The notes under the pieces are model-generated. The model did not search any database. It saw only the letters and a list, made by a program, of their open reading frames with translations, and was not told the origin of the DNA. A DNA stretch of 64,000 nucleotides. Origin: Eretmocerus hayati (Eukaryota > Arthropoda > Insecta > Hymenoptera > Aphelinidae). The DNA lies in contig CM056743.1 of NCBI GenBank assembly GCA_029851415.1, forward strand, positions 35,976,714-36,040,713, read 5' to 3'. Positions 31,459 through 41,763 of the stretch are shown here, piece after piece; position 1 is the first letter of the stretch; every line of letters starts with the position of its first letter. The translations under genes were made by a program, and so were the position numbers.

Positions 31459-31634
31459 CACTCGCCGGACAAAATATCTGTACAAGCCATTTAGTGATTT
31501 CTACTTTTTGGGTTGGCACGGCCTATCTCATTCCGTGCTAAAGGAACGCGGAAAATGGAACGAATGCATGGCGATACCAACCCAAAAAGTGAAAATCACT
31601 AAATGGCTTGTACAGATATTTTGTCCGGCGAGTG
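31459..31634. mobile_element. 176-bp MITE with about 60-bp TIRs and TA target duplication
   Basis: The ends CACTCGCCGGACAAAATATC are inverted and match for about 60 bases with very few differences, down to TTTTTGGGTTGG. TA flanks both sides (31457-31458, 31635-31636), fitting a Tc1/mariner-type MITE. It lies right at the left edge of the large foldback that starts at 31637. Confidence 0.85.
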
Positions 31635-32354
31635 TACGTGGGGAATTCTGGAGCTAAGGGGACTATACCGTCACGAGGAGGGTCGAGGAGGAATTTGAAG
31701 AACTTTTTTCCTGTTTGTTCTATGGTGAAAAAGTGTGAACGAATTTTCTTCGGACTTTTCCAAAACCCTTCGTGGACCGTAGGGCATATGAAAGGCCTGT
31801 TTCTAGCCTTTTTTAAGTATGTTTCCGAAAAATCATAATCCCGACCAGACTCAACTTTTTTGACGTACTTGGGCTCATTTCCTTTGTCAAGACTAACTTT
31901 CAACCGATCTTTGACTAACTGGGTGGTAACCACCCATGTGATTTTTCTAAAATTTCATATAGCTCGCTATCGTAATGATAAATCAACTATAGATAGCGCC
32001 GTCTAAAACCCATCTCATATCTCATCTCTCGCCCGTCAAACTTGCACAGCCTGTAATATCAAAGTTTATTCATAGTTTGATCTCAAAGAAGATCTTGGGT
32101 GTTTACAACCCATGTCTGTCAACGGTGTGCACTATTTGATATCGAATTAGTATACGTGTTGTGGGAACTCAAGAGTCGCTGTATTCTGTAAGAGACACAA
32201 TTTGTTCCTTCAATCGCGAGTCACAACTTCCTGAATATGTTTCCGTGGTATAATGGCTTATAATTTGAGGAATTGACAAGTGAGCGGAGTCCTTTTTGAT
32301 AGTGGAAGTGAATGAGAAGAATCGGGTGATCGCAGTTTTGAAGAATCCGACGAT

Positions 32355-32519
32355 ATGGCAGATATGGAAGAGAGTCAAGATGAGGAGTTCGTGAATTACG
32401 AGGAAAAAACTAACGAGAGTGATCGAGAGAATAAAGAAAGCAATCAGTCACAGTATGGTTTGGCCCAAGCCCGTCTCAATAGTTCTCGAGGTCGAGGTAG
32501 GCCATCGAGAAAGCGATAG
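32355..32519 (+). pseudogene. Acidic ORF fragment ending in an AT-hook-like motif
   Basis: A 54-codon frame, open upstream for another 13 codons, is rich in Glu/Asp, Asn and Ser and ends RGRGRPSRKR then TAG. About 65 bases later, after a TTCAG, a second open stretch follows (32585-32710). Acidic-to-GRGRP linkers occur between integrase and reverse transcriptase of copia-type polyproteins and in chromatin proteins. It may be a relic of either. It lies within the material inserted in the old foldback. Confidence 0.3.
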
Positions 32520-32719
32520 TGTAAGCAGTGGTCAACGGTTTTTGAAATTCTTGCTCTGTATTGATTTTACAATTTGAATTCAGATGAAATTGATCTAGCT
32601 ATGAACTACGGTATACACGCCGAGTTCCAGAACCCTCAATTGTCTCGAAAAACTGACCCAGATATTGTTATTTTCATAGTGCAAAATCATTACTGTTTTC
32701 TGACATCTCCTTGCACGAC

Positions 32720-34150
32720 TATCTATTCACTCACATAATATAGCATCAGATGAGTAAAAATCCAGATTATTGGCTCAAAAAATCCAAAATCGATGCGACT
32801 ATGACTTTTTTTCCAAGAAAAATTTTTGCTCCGAAAACCAAATCTCTTTTTATTTTTCAATATTTTTTTCAATGGTTGAATAGACGAGTACGTATATGGG
32901 CAAATCTCAGAACTCGGGCGATTTCCAGCTGTAGATTTGAGAAAATTTTGAAATAGCTGCACAATGTTTACAAAATTCCTTTCGGATGTCTTAGTACCTA
33001 AAAGATGATGGAATATTCGTGTGATTCACTTTGGAGCATCGCGCCTCGTATTCTGAACGAAAACTGTGAGTCCCTGTGTATAAGCATAGGCAAGGCACCT
33101 TCGAGTTGCCCAAATTCGCATATTTATTCTTGGACATATGATATCTTAAGTGTAAAAAAACAAGTATTGAGATAGGTTGGGTAGTCTAGAGTAACCCTAT
33201 GTGATCCTAGTAGCATTAGACATAGATATTCCACGTACTAAAAATCGCATTCTTGTAGTAATTGATTTTCATAAGCCTCGCATTACTCGCAGCTTCATTT
33301 AACGACCGGTGCGGCTCTCAGGCACATGTTTCAAAGTGTAAAGGGTGGATCACACGTGGTCCCAGACCCTTCGAAGCTAGTACCTCCATGTGCTACGCGT
33401 AAAACGCTTTTTTGGACCAAATCACGCAGGACAACATTTTTTTGTTCAGTCTCGCATTTCACTTGGGTGTGGAGCACACCTCTGTGACTGAGCTAGATTT
33501 GTGGGTTTTGGCTCAAAGAGGAAGATGCCACTACGAATGAGACCAAATTTTGATCGCACCAACCACCACATCATTTGCAGTGGCGACATTTGAAAAATTG
33601 CAAAATCATCGGACACTCACACACGAAGTCACCACTCTTACACAGTGATAACCTTTATCTCAGGCTCACAGAGTATGGTTCTTGGATACCTAATCAATCA
33701 TTCCCCAGATTTATAGGGTGATTGGTCAATCGCACCAACAGCTGTGAGCTAAGCCGTGCGCGAAATTCTGAGCGGGACATGCCAAATTTGTAATCCACGC
33801 GAATGGTACATGCTTCTGCGTTCGATTCGAGCAAACTACGAACTCGAGTAGTGTTGAATATCATCAATCACGAGGAGATCTTTGATCACTTTCAACGTAG
33901 AGCACGGAATAATTCAAGGGACGATTGTCAGAACATTTTCCGAGTCAAAACATCGAAATCGCCCAAATTCTGAGATTTGCCCATAGCAATCCGACCATTA
34001 TCTATTCATAGGTGTTTGAAAAAGTACTGGGAACTTTTTGAGCCTGCCATGATGTATAGATTATGTTTTACGCTTATCTAAAGTTTAAACATTGGTGTAA
34101 ACTACCCAGTGAGCAGAGATGATTGGAAATTGAAGTGTGTCAAGGAAGAG
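32720..34150. other. Inserted AT-rich DNA, nothing recognised
   Basis: About 1.4 kb inside the left arm of the old foldback with no counterpart in the right arm. No clear ends, frames or repeats were recognised. Confidence 0.4.
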
Positions 34151-35039
34151 TTAAGAAAAAAATTGTCCGAGGGCAAAAGTTGAGCTTAGCTAGCGGATTC
34201 TCGGAGCTGTTTGCTGAGATCAGACGTAATATTTCTGGACCTCCATGTAAGTGACGCAGTCCTGTTAGAAAAGTGATAATCGACGTTCACTGGTGGTCAT
34301 TCTCAAGGTCTTGTCAAAACCTGCAATTTGACCACGTATGAAAATCAGCTATTGTTTACTTGTACCAAAAAAGTTTTGGGGGGTCAATTTTGATGACGAA
34401 GTCATCTTCTCGCGCATTGAGTTTTGCTGCGGCCGCACTAAACGATCCACGTAACATGCATGATTGAGTATATCTATATCGTGCACGCTTATCTCGTCAG
34501 CGCGCCGAACTTGTAAACAAACGCGGATGGATTTCTCGAATAATGAATCTAAAGATTCTTAACCAAGTTACAATGAATCCGAGGCATGAAATTCTGCATA
34601 TTAAAATTCGATGACGTCCCTTCATTGAATTTCATGCTTTGGGGTTATTTTAATATGAGTAGTTCAGTGAAAATTCCAAATCAACGCGAGTCATCTTTCA
34701 CGAACCCTTACAAAGCTTTAGAATCATTGTAATGGTCAATTAAGATTCAATCGTTTCATCATACTATCGTTGTCAGTATTTTTTCGTGCTGATGAGTTTT
34801 TCGATCAAAGATTACCCAAAAAACTATCATCCAGAAATGGGTGGAAATTTCAGTTCCATGCCCTGTGGTTGAACCTTTTTTCGTATTAAGTGAGTGTGGA
34901 GCGTCACGGTGAAGCTCGTTTGGGATTTGGGCGGGTGAATTTATCGAAAACAATGTTATTGAACTTCAAATCCCTAAGTTACAAGTAGCAAAATTCCATT
35001 ATTCATGTGCACGCTGAGTTCGTACATTTCGTGGCGTAA

Positions 35040-35610
35040 TTTTGCCAAAAATCTTACCCGCCTAGTTTTCCTCGATAAAAGTGAATTTGTCTCATTTCAC
35101 GCCAATTTGTTCGGGGTTAATCATGTGGCGTAACTCATTCATACTCCAAAGTATCGAACAAAAATGGATTTTCACACTTCGCTGGGTACTTTTTGCGAAA
35201 ATCTTTTTTTGCTGAATTCCTGTGTCAGTTCCTTGCCTTACTAGTGCGACCCACTACAAATGTCTTAGCGTGCAGTTTGCAAAGTACCTGATGGACAAAT
35301 CAAAAACCCCAAAACCGCAAGACTGTAGCTTGAATTGTTAGCCTGTGAGATCAATTTTAGTGTCTAATGTCGAATTCCGTGCCCTCCTTGACATGTGTGG
35401 TTTCGTTCCCTGGTATCATGGTATCCGTGTTATTCTCGTGGCACCAATAAATGGGGAAATTTATATATGTGTTATAAAATGTCCTACATGTTCCAAGAAG
35501 TCAAAATATGTATCTTATAGAACCTTTGGGAGCAAAATGTGGGGTTGGCTTATTTGCGACCCTCAAATATCAAAGTTAGTTCTTCGAAATTTCCTAATTT
35601 GACACTAGAA
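35040..35610 (+). repeat. R-family dispersed repeat, copy b
   Basis: The phrases GTACTTTTTGCGAAAATCT, GACTGTAGCTTGAAT, CTGTGAGATCA, AATGTCGAATT, GGCACCAATAAATGG and GTGGGGTTGGC match in order those at 51760-52140, and partly those at 28861-29420 on the other strand. The short open frame 35345-35602 falls inside and is not conserved as a frame. Confidence 0.65.
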
Positions 35611-37337
35611 GTGTTTTTCATTGAAACAGATGTAATTAATTGTGAAATTAGAGTATTTTTTTATCAGCATGTAAGAGACAACAATCGCGGTGTACGTATA
35701 ATAACGATAAAACGTCCCTCATTTATTCCACCTCGGTCTGCAGAGCTCAGTCATCCAACTCCAAAATGAACGGAAAGATACATTATGTAGCACCAAAACT
35801 TCATGACTTCGTCATCAATCGCGCGTTCTACGGACGCACCTCATTTTTTTCAAACGCATCCTAAAATGCCGTTTTTTGCAATTCCCTCAAAAACGTCATC
35901 ATTGACCAAGGCCGCATGTGCTTCCGTCTGAAATTATTCCCACCGAAATATATGAATGTACTCCCCAAAATACTCCCAAGTATGTGGAAAAACTTCCAGA
36001 GCCAAGCCTCAAGTCAGGGGTGAGTTTCATCAAACGACTTGAAAATGAACATTTGCTCGTCTAAACGCACGCAGGCGTCAGTGTGATTTCACCCATTAAT
36101 TGTAGCTCGTATAAATGATATGAATGGCTAGCATAGGGGTACAAGTTTGTCTTTCCGTCTTAACTTCACCGTCTAAACACGATTTTACGGCGATGCGGTC
36201 ACCGTGCACCCTGACCATGGACCTTGAAAACCCTCCTTTTATAAAAAGTTTGATGATACAAAGTGTGAGACGAGTTGTCGGATACTTGTTATTGTCCAAC
36301 TTGTATTCCTCAATCCGTCGCTTAGCCCAAATCATAAGAGAATCAGAGAAAAGTGGGAATAACTCGGCCGCGGGAACCTCCTAACCTATAACATACGCAC
36401 ATTTTCATTCCCAACTTTCTCCGATTCTATTGCAATTTGGGCTTAACAAAGAGTGGACAAATTTAAGTCAGATGATAACAAATATTTGTGCGCTCGTCGT
36501 TTAGCCCAAATCGCAACAGAATCGGAGAAGGTTGGGAATGATTTTCAGCTTGCATGGTGACCGCATCGCCTTAAGGCCCGTTTTGCTCTAGGACGTCATA
36601 AAATCATCTATGGTGACCAAACACGTTATTAGAGTCTTGGTCCCTCTGAGATAGATGGGTGGACTTTTAGAGCTGAACTAACCTTGAAGTCGTGTTTAAA
36701 TGGTTAATTCAAGTCGGAAATACTTATTTATATTCCTGTTCCAGTCCATTTATATGAGCTAGAATGAGTGAAATCACACTAACGCCCGCGTGCGTTTAGA
36801 TAGGCGAAATGATGCTCATTTTCATGCAAATTTTCATGATGGAACTCCCAGCTTGCCCCTGACCTGAGGTGTGGCTTTGGAAGTTCTCCCACATATTTGG
36901 GAGTACTTTGGGAGTACCTTCATATATTTTGGTGAGAATGAGTTCAGATGCAAGCATATGCGGCATTGACCAATGATGACATTTTTTAGGAAATTGCAAT
37001 GAACGGAATTTTGAAAAAAAAAGAGAAGAAATGACCTTCTCCAAATTTTCCTGGTACAAGGAGACACCTCAGAGAACGTATTGGAGAAGTTTGGTGGAAA
37101 AATATTATGGGTGTTTTCAGTATTCTGGTTCTGAAGTCTCGATTTTTCCAAAAAATTCTCATTTTCCGACTGCTGTAGCTCACATAGGAGATGTGATTAC
37201 CGAAATTTACCGGTGATCAAAGTGTAGGTTTAACCAAGACCTTAAAAGTGATAATTAATAAAAGTCGATTATCACTTTTCTAGTAAAATCTGTATCACTT
37301 AGAAAGAGGCCTAAGAATGGCTCAAATCTGCTCTCAG

Positions 37338-37590
37338 GGGCCGTATTCTAAATTTTGCGGTAAAATTTTCCGGCATTGGTGGCGCTCTGTCGGTAACCTG
37401 TAAAATTTGCCGTATTTGCGTTGCCGACGGCGTTTGAGGTGATAAACACGGCAAACCGCGACGGCAAACTACAGCAAATGCGGCAAATTTTCTCAAATCC
37501 TACAGGTTACCGACGGAGCGCCACCGATGCCGGATAATTTTGCGGTAAAATTTGCCGGAAAAATTTACCGCAAAATTCAGAATACGGGCC
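37338..37590. mobile_element. 253-bp MITE with CAG target duplication
   Basis: The ends GGGGCCGTATTCTAAATTTT and, reversed, GGCCCGTATTCTGAATTTTG pair and are followed by inverted TTTGCGGTAAA and AGCGCCACC. CAG flanks both sides (37335-37337, 37591-37593). The related arm at 50540-50575 reads CTGCTCTCAGCAAATAGCTC without the insert, which fixes the ends. Superfamily not determined. Confidence 0.85.
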
Positions 37591-37923
37591 CAGCAAACAG
37601 CTCCAACAAGTCCCACAGCTCAACTGCCGTCTTTGTACAAATATTTTTCCATAAGTACTAGTCTTCACAAAAAAAGTGGCACCCATGTCCGTTGAGAAAA
37701 GTTGAGTCTGTTCGAGACCATGATTTTTCGAAAATAGGCTCAAGGGGTCAAAACAGACTTTTCAAAAGCCCTAGGGCCCACGTAGGGTTTTGAAAAGATC
37801 TAACGAAAATTCTTTTACATTTTCTGAATATGGTACAAACAGGAAAAGAAACCTTCAGATTATTCTCCGACCGGGACCCCCTGGTGACGCTTTTGTCCAG
37901 CTTGCTCCAAAAATCCCCATGTA

Positions 37924-38840
37924 CATCATATATACTAATATTAGGCTTTCATCTGTAAAACGTATCCAAACAGTGGGAGGCTTTCCTGCATCAAATGGTC
38001 GAAATGCAGTCACTATGTGGTTAGACCTCCGAGAAGACCACCTGAATAATTTATTGAGCTAAATTGAACTACTCAAACATTAATATCTGACCAATACTGT
38101 TGGTTCAGCATTTAATCGAATGTTTACCTCTGCAATAGTCATTCTATTTGATCATTAATAATTAAATTCATCAATAGGATCACAACCAGATTTGCTTATT
38201 CTAGAACGAGTTACGCTCCATTTACAGGTCTATCTACAAATTTGTAGATAGATCAATAGAGCCTCAAGCTGAAAACCCCTACACCTATCTGAAGAGATAT
38301 TCCTCCGTTCGATCAGCATCATCGTTCGATACTGGATCCCATATATACCTATCCGAGTGAGCCCGTGGGGCTTCTCCAGATTAACGATAATCTCCATATC
38401 ACTTTGCTCCGATGGTCTCAAGATACCCTTCTATGCTCAAGTCATGCATCGTACCTGGTATATAACAGATTCAAACGGGTTTCAAACAACATTCTCCCGC
38501 TCAATTCATCCGCATCGCGATCAAAGTCACGCTCGCCTCAAAAAAGCTCCGATCAAAAAATTTCCGCATCTCAACCACTACCACTCTCAAAGCTTTCTAT
38601 AAAAGAAATCCACCATCAACCCAACATATATTTCTATCACACAAATCTTTGCAAATCATCCAATACTCAAAGGCGCATCATGTAAATCGCAAAAAACATC
38701 TCGTCGATCGCTTATCCGCAAGTAGGTACGGTCTGCAATCCGATCTTGCAGGACTATAATAATAAAAAGAAAGCTTGAAGTGCATCTGCCGCGCTTCCGT
38801 CTGGGCCTCCTCTCTACTCGAGCTTGCGAAATCTAGGTAC
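37924..38840. other. Upstream region of the GPCR-like gene; no gene recognised
   Basis: A perfect 24-base palindrome, TCTATCTACAAATTTGTAGA and onward, lies at about 38229-38252. Two overlapping short open frames (38357-38685) have no domain. Confidence 0.45.
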
Positions 38841-39054
38841 CTCTATATATATTCTCTGTCACAGCATCACAGTGTACAACGTTGTCGCAGCATCAGGAGT
38901 ATAGTGCCTGAGGGTAATATATAGAAGGAAAATTTAGAGGAAGGAGGGTTGCCTACACATGCGCATTACAGAGCTTTCGATTTGCGCGCGCTTCCTCTGG
39001 TGAGCTTGCAGGATACTTTTCAGGAGGAGTGTCAGCAGTCCTGGGCAGCCCAGC
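38841..39054 (+). promoter_or_regulatory. Probable promoter and 5' leader of the GPCR-like gene
   Basis: A CTATATATATTC stretch at about 38840-38851 is followed by about 200 bases of mixed sequence up to the ATG. The sequence before the start (CCCAGC then ATGG) is acceptable for initiation. A donor-like GTGAGC at 39000 and an acceptor-like TTTTCAG at 39017-39023 occur in the leader, so a small intron there is possible. The transcription start is not known. Confidence 0.35.
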
Positions 39055-40003
39055 ATGGCTCGCTGGCGGCTGCCGCTGATGCTGCCGCCTTTAATCCTTC
39101 CACTACTATTGATAATGCTATTGATGTTCAATACAGTCTCATCTACTAGACAAAATAGTTTTTACGGGTCCAAATTGATATCCAACAACAATAATAATAA
39201 CAACGGTGGTAGACATCGTCAGCAGCAGCGGCCACTATTTGTTGAAAGAAAGCTCAGACTCGTATCACCAACATCATTACCATCATCATCATCATTCTCA
39301 TCAGATTCTGTAAGCTCAGTAAGCCCTCTACCTCAGATTCGACACTCGCGCAGTAGAATGAGGAGGGCAAGTAGTAGCCCGGAACCACCGACAACATCAT
39401 CGAATTGGAATCCGATGAAAAATTCTGATTTAATTGATTATCCAGAATTAGATTATCCAGATATGACTGATGCTTATGACGACGATGCTGAATATGATCC
39501 GGCATATAATTCTAGTGCAGTTTCAGATGAGGTTGATAATTTAACAAGATTTTTAAGAATTATTGAAAATCAACATCTATTAGGTGAAAATTGTACAGCT
39601 GGTACACATTTAAATCTTGGTGAGGGCGTGGTTGATCAGTATGCACAAGAAAGATTTCGATTAGAAGCTAATTTAGCTGTTAATCGAGCTAATATGTTAA
39701 CAAGATTGTGGAAATATGCACCAGAGGTGATGTCTCAATCTGAATATTTGTTACATGCAAGTGTTTTGTCTATGGTTGAATTTGATGAGGATATTTTTGC
39801 TGCTGGTAATTGTTATGATAAAATGCAATACCGGCAACGATGGTTATATTGCCCATTTGCACATAGACTTGAAGGTGAAGATGGTGTACTTGTTAAGGAT
39901 CTTGCTGTGGAATACAAGTATTTAAGTAATAGCAGTGAATGGTTTTGGAAAGCTAGAAAAAATGCCGAAAGACGTATCGCTACTTCTCAGGAGTACAGCC
40001 GAG
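39055..40003 (+). CDS. First coding exon of an orphan class C GPCR (GPR158/CG31760-like)
   Basis: The exon encodes 316 residues and ends in phase 1 at a GAG then GTGAGC donor (40004). Residues 1-30 form a strong signal peptide (MARWRLPLMLPP and a Leu/Ile run). Next come a poly-Asn patch (about 44-51), Ser-rich and Asp/Tyr-rich low-complexity stretches, and from about residue 165 a conserved extracellular domain with ENCTAGTHLNLGEGVVDQY, VNRANMLTRLWKYAP, FDEDIFAAGNCYDK and YLSNSSEWFWKARKNAERR. This second half resembles the ectodomain of insect GPR158/179-type receptors, annotated in insects as CG31760-like. The assignment is from memory of the family. Such receptors sit in the plasma membrane; their ligands are mostly unknown. 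No transmembrane exon was found downstream. Confidence 0.65.
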
Positions 40004-40337
40004 GTGAGCTTTATTGTTTATACACAATTGAAATATCTGTATATTTTTCTTTATATATATATGCGGTTTGACGCATGCTGGATCGCTCTTTGTTTGACGC
40101 TCTTGGAGTGGATAGAGCTTTTGATTCGAGATGAGCGTAGGTTATATTCGATTTTCGCGCGCCCCATGGTGATAGAATTTTACCTATTGTTTCGTTATAT
40201 GGAAAGTGAAATGAGAGGGATGTGCGATAGATTAATCTCTATATCGAGTTGAGTGCACTCGTGCAACTGACGATTATTTTAGATAAGCTGCTTCTGACAG
40301 AGAGTAGGTATAGGCCAAATAGGCCTTCATTGGGTTT

Positions 40338-41763
40338 AAATATGAGCAGTTCCACGCGAAACAGACCTGCGAAAAAGGGTCATGTCTCAGATTGTTTTTT
40401 TGGCCTTTTTTATTCAATTCCATGGTACAAAATATGAAATTTTCACCACTCATGGGACCCCATGAAAATTTTCTAGGTACCTGGAGCACATTTTGATTTA
40501 TCCTTTTCAATCATCTACAGTAATGAAATTTGGGTTTTTTTTCCAATATTATTCATATTCCTCAAGTCTTATGAGAGATACGGGGATGCAATTTGCAGCA
40601 TTTGAAAGATCTTGAAAAAAGCTATCGATATCAATTTTGTGAAATTGATTTTGAGGTTATGGGCGGCTTCAGTGTGCAAGAGAATGAAAAATACAAAAAT
40701 ATCGATTTCACAAAAAGCCATCTTCTTTATTCCTTGAAAATTCGACATTTGAAGTAAGATGTTGTATTTTCTCAATTTTAAGTAATTCTGAAAAATTTTT
40801 TGCGCCCCAAGGCCTGTTTTTGCTGTTTTATGCAAATCTATTTTCTTGGCGATTGAAAATCATCTGTTTTCTGCGCATGCGCAGGAATTTGGGTTCCCGA
40901 AACCAACTTCATTTGAAAGCCAAGAAAAACTCCGTCAAAATAACCACTCTGCGGAGTCGATTTATCAACTGGGACCGGGTTTGCAACGTATGGAATATGA
41001 ACCTTCAACTTGGGTGCAGAGCAATAGGCATACGCCACCCTGCGTAGATTTCCCGTGGCACTCCCTCCGGTACCTCCGACATACCTCCTGAGATCCAGTG
41101 GTATTCTGGACGTTGTAGTTTTGGTTCAAATGCATGGAATTGACTTCACCAAAAGGTCATTTTCAAGGAGATTTTCTTGGATCCCTGATGAAATTGGTTT
41201 CGGGAATCCAAATTCCTGCGCATGCGCAGAAAACTGACGATTTCAATCGCCTGAAGAATAAATTTGCAGGAAATAGCAAAAACAGGCCTTGTATAGAGCG
41301 CGAAAAGAATGTTAGGAACCTCTTGTCTATGAAAGAACATAATATTTTACATCAAATGTCAAATTTTCAAGGAATAAAAGAAATGTTTTATTGAGAAATT
41401 GACATTTTTGTATTCTTCATCCTTCTGTCCTCTAAAACCGCCATTGATCTCAAAATTAATTTCACAAGACTGATTTTGATAGTTTTCCTCAAGACCTTTC
41501 AAATGCCGCAAACCGCATCCCCGTATCTCTGATGCGATTCGAGAAATATGAATTTCATTGAAAAAAATATCCAACTTTTTCGTTGGAGATAATTTATAGG
41601 GATAAATTGAAATGTGTCCCAGATACCTGGAAAATTTTGATTGGGTTCCATGGGTGACGAAAATTTCATATTTTGTACCATAGAATCGGATGGGGAAACC
41701 GAGAAAACAATCTGAGACATGACCCTTTTTCGTAGGTCTGTTTCGCGTGGAATTAATCATATC
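40338..41763. mobile_element. 1.4 kb foldback element in the GPCR-like gene's first intron
   Basis: The left TCCACGCGAAACAGACCT and AAAAAGGGTCATGTCTCAGA return inverted at 41715-41752. Arms of about 600 bases share the centre 41050. Inner landmarks in both arms are CTGCGCATGCGCAG (40871-40884, 41216-41229), AACAGGCCTTG or its complement, and a TTTGAAAGATCTTGA or TCAAGACCTTTCAAA phrase. The loop of about 200 bases (40950-41150) is unpaired. The short open frames in the arms (about 60-136 codons, both strands) are not protein-like. Confidence 0.85.

Larger units (their letters stand above)
31637..37923. mobile_element. Old, insertion-inflated foldback of the same family as 48783-50878
   Basis: The left edge (ACGTGGGGAATTCTGGAGC, then CGTCACGAGGAGGG) matches the inverse of the right edge at about 37870-37922. 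Internal landmarks appear in order in both arms and in the element at 48783-50878: GACCAGACTCAA, AAGACTAAC, GCTGTTTGCTGAGA, GATAATCGAC, AAGGTCTTG and GGGAGTACTTTGGGAGTA. Arm loops meet near 36385. The left arm is longer by about 3 kb because of insertions around 31945-34150 and 34430-35800. The right arm holds the CAG-flanked MITE at 37338-37590. Confidence 0.75.
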
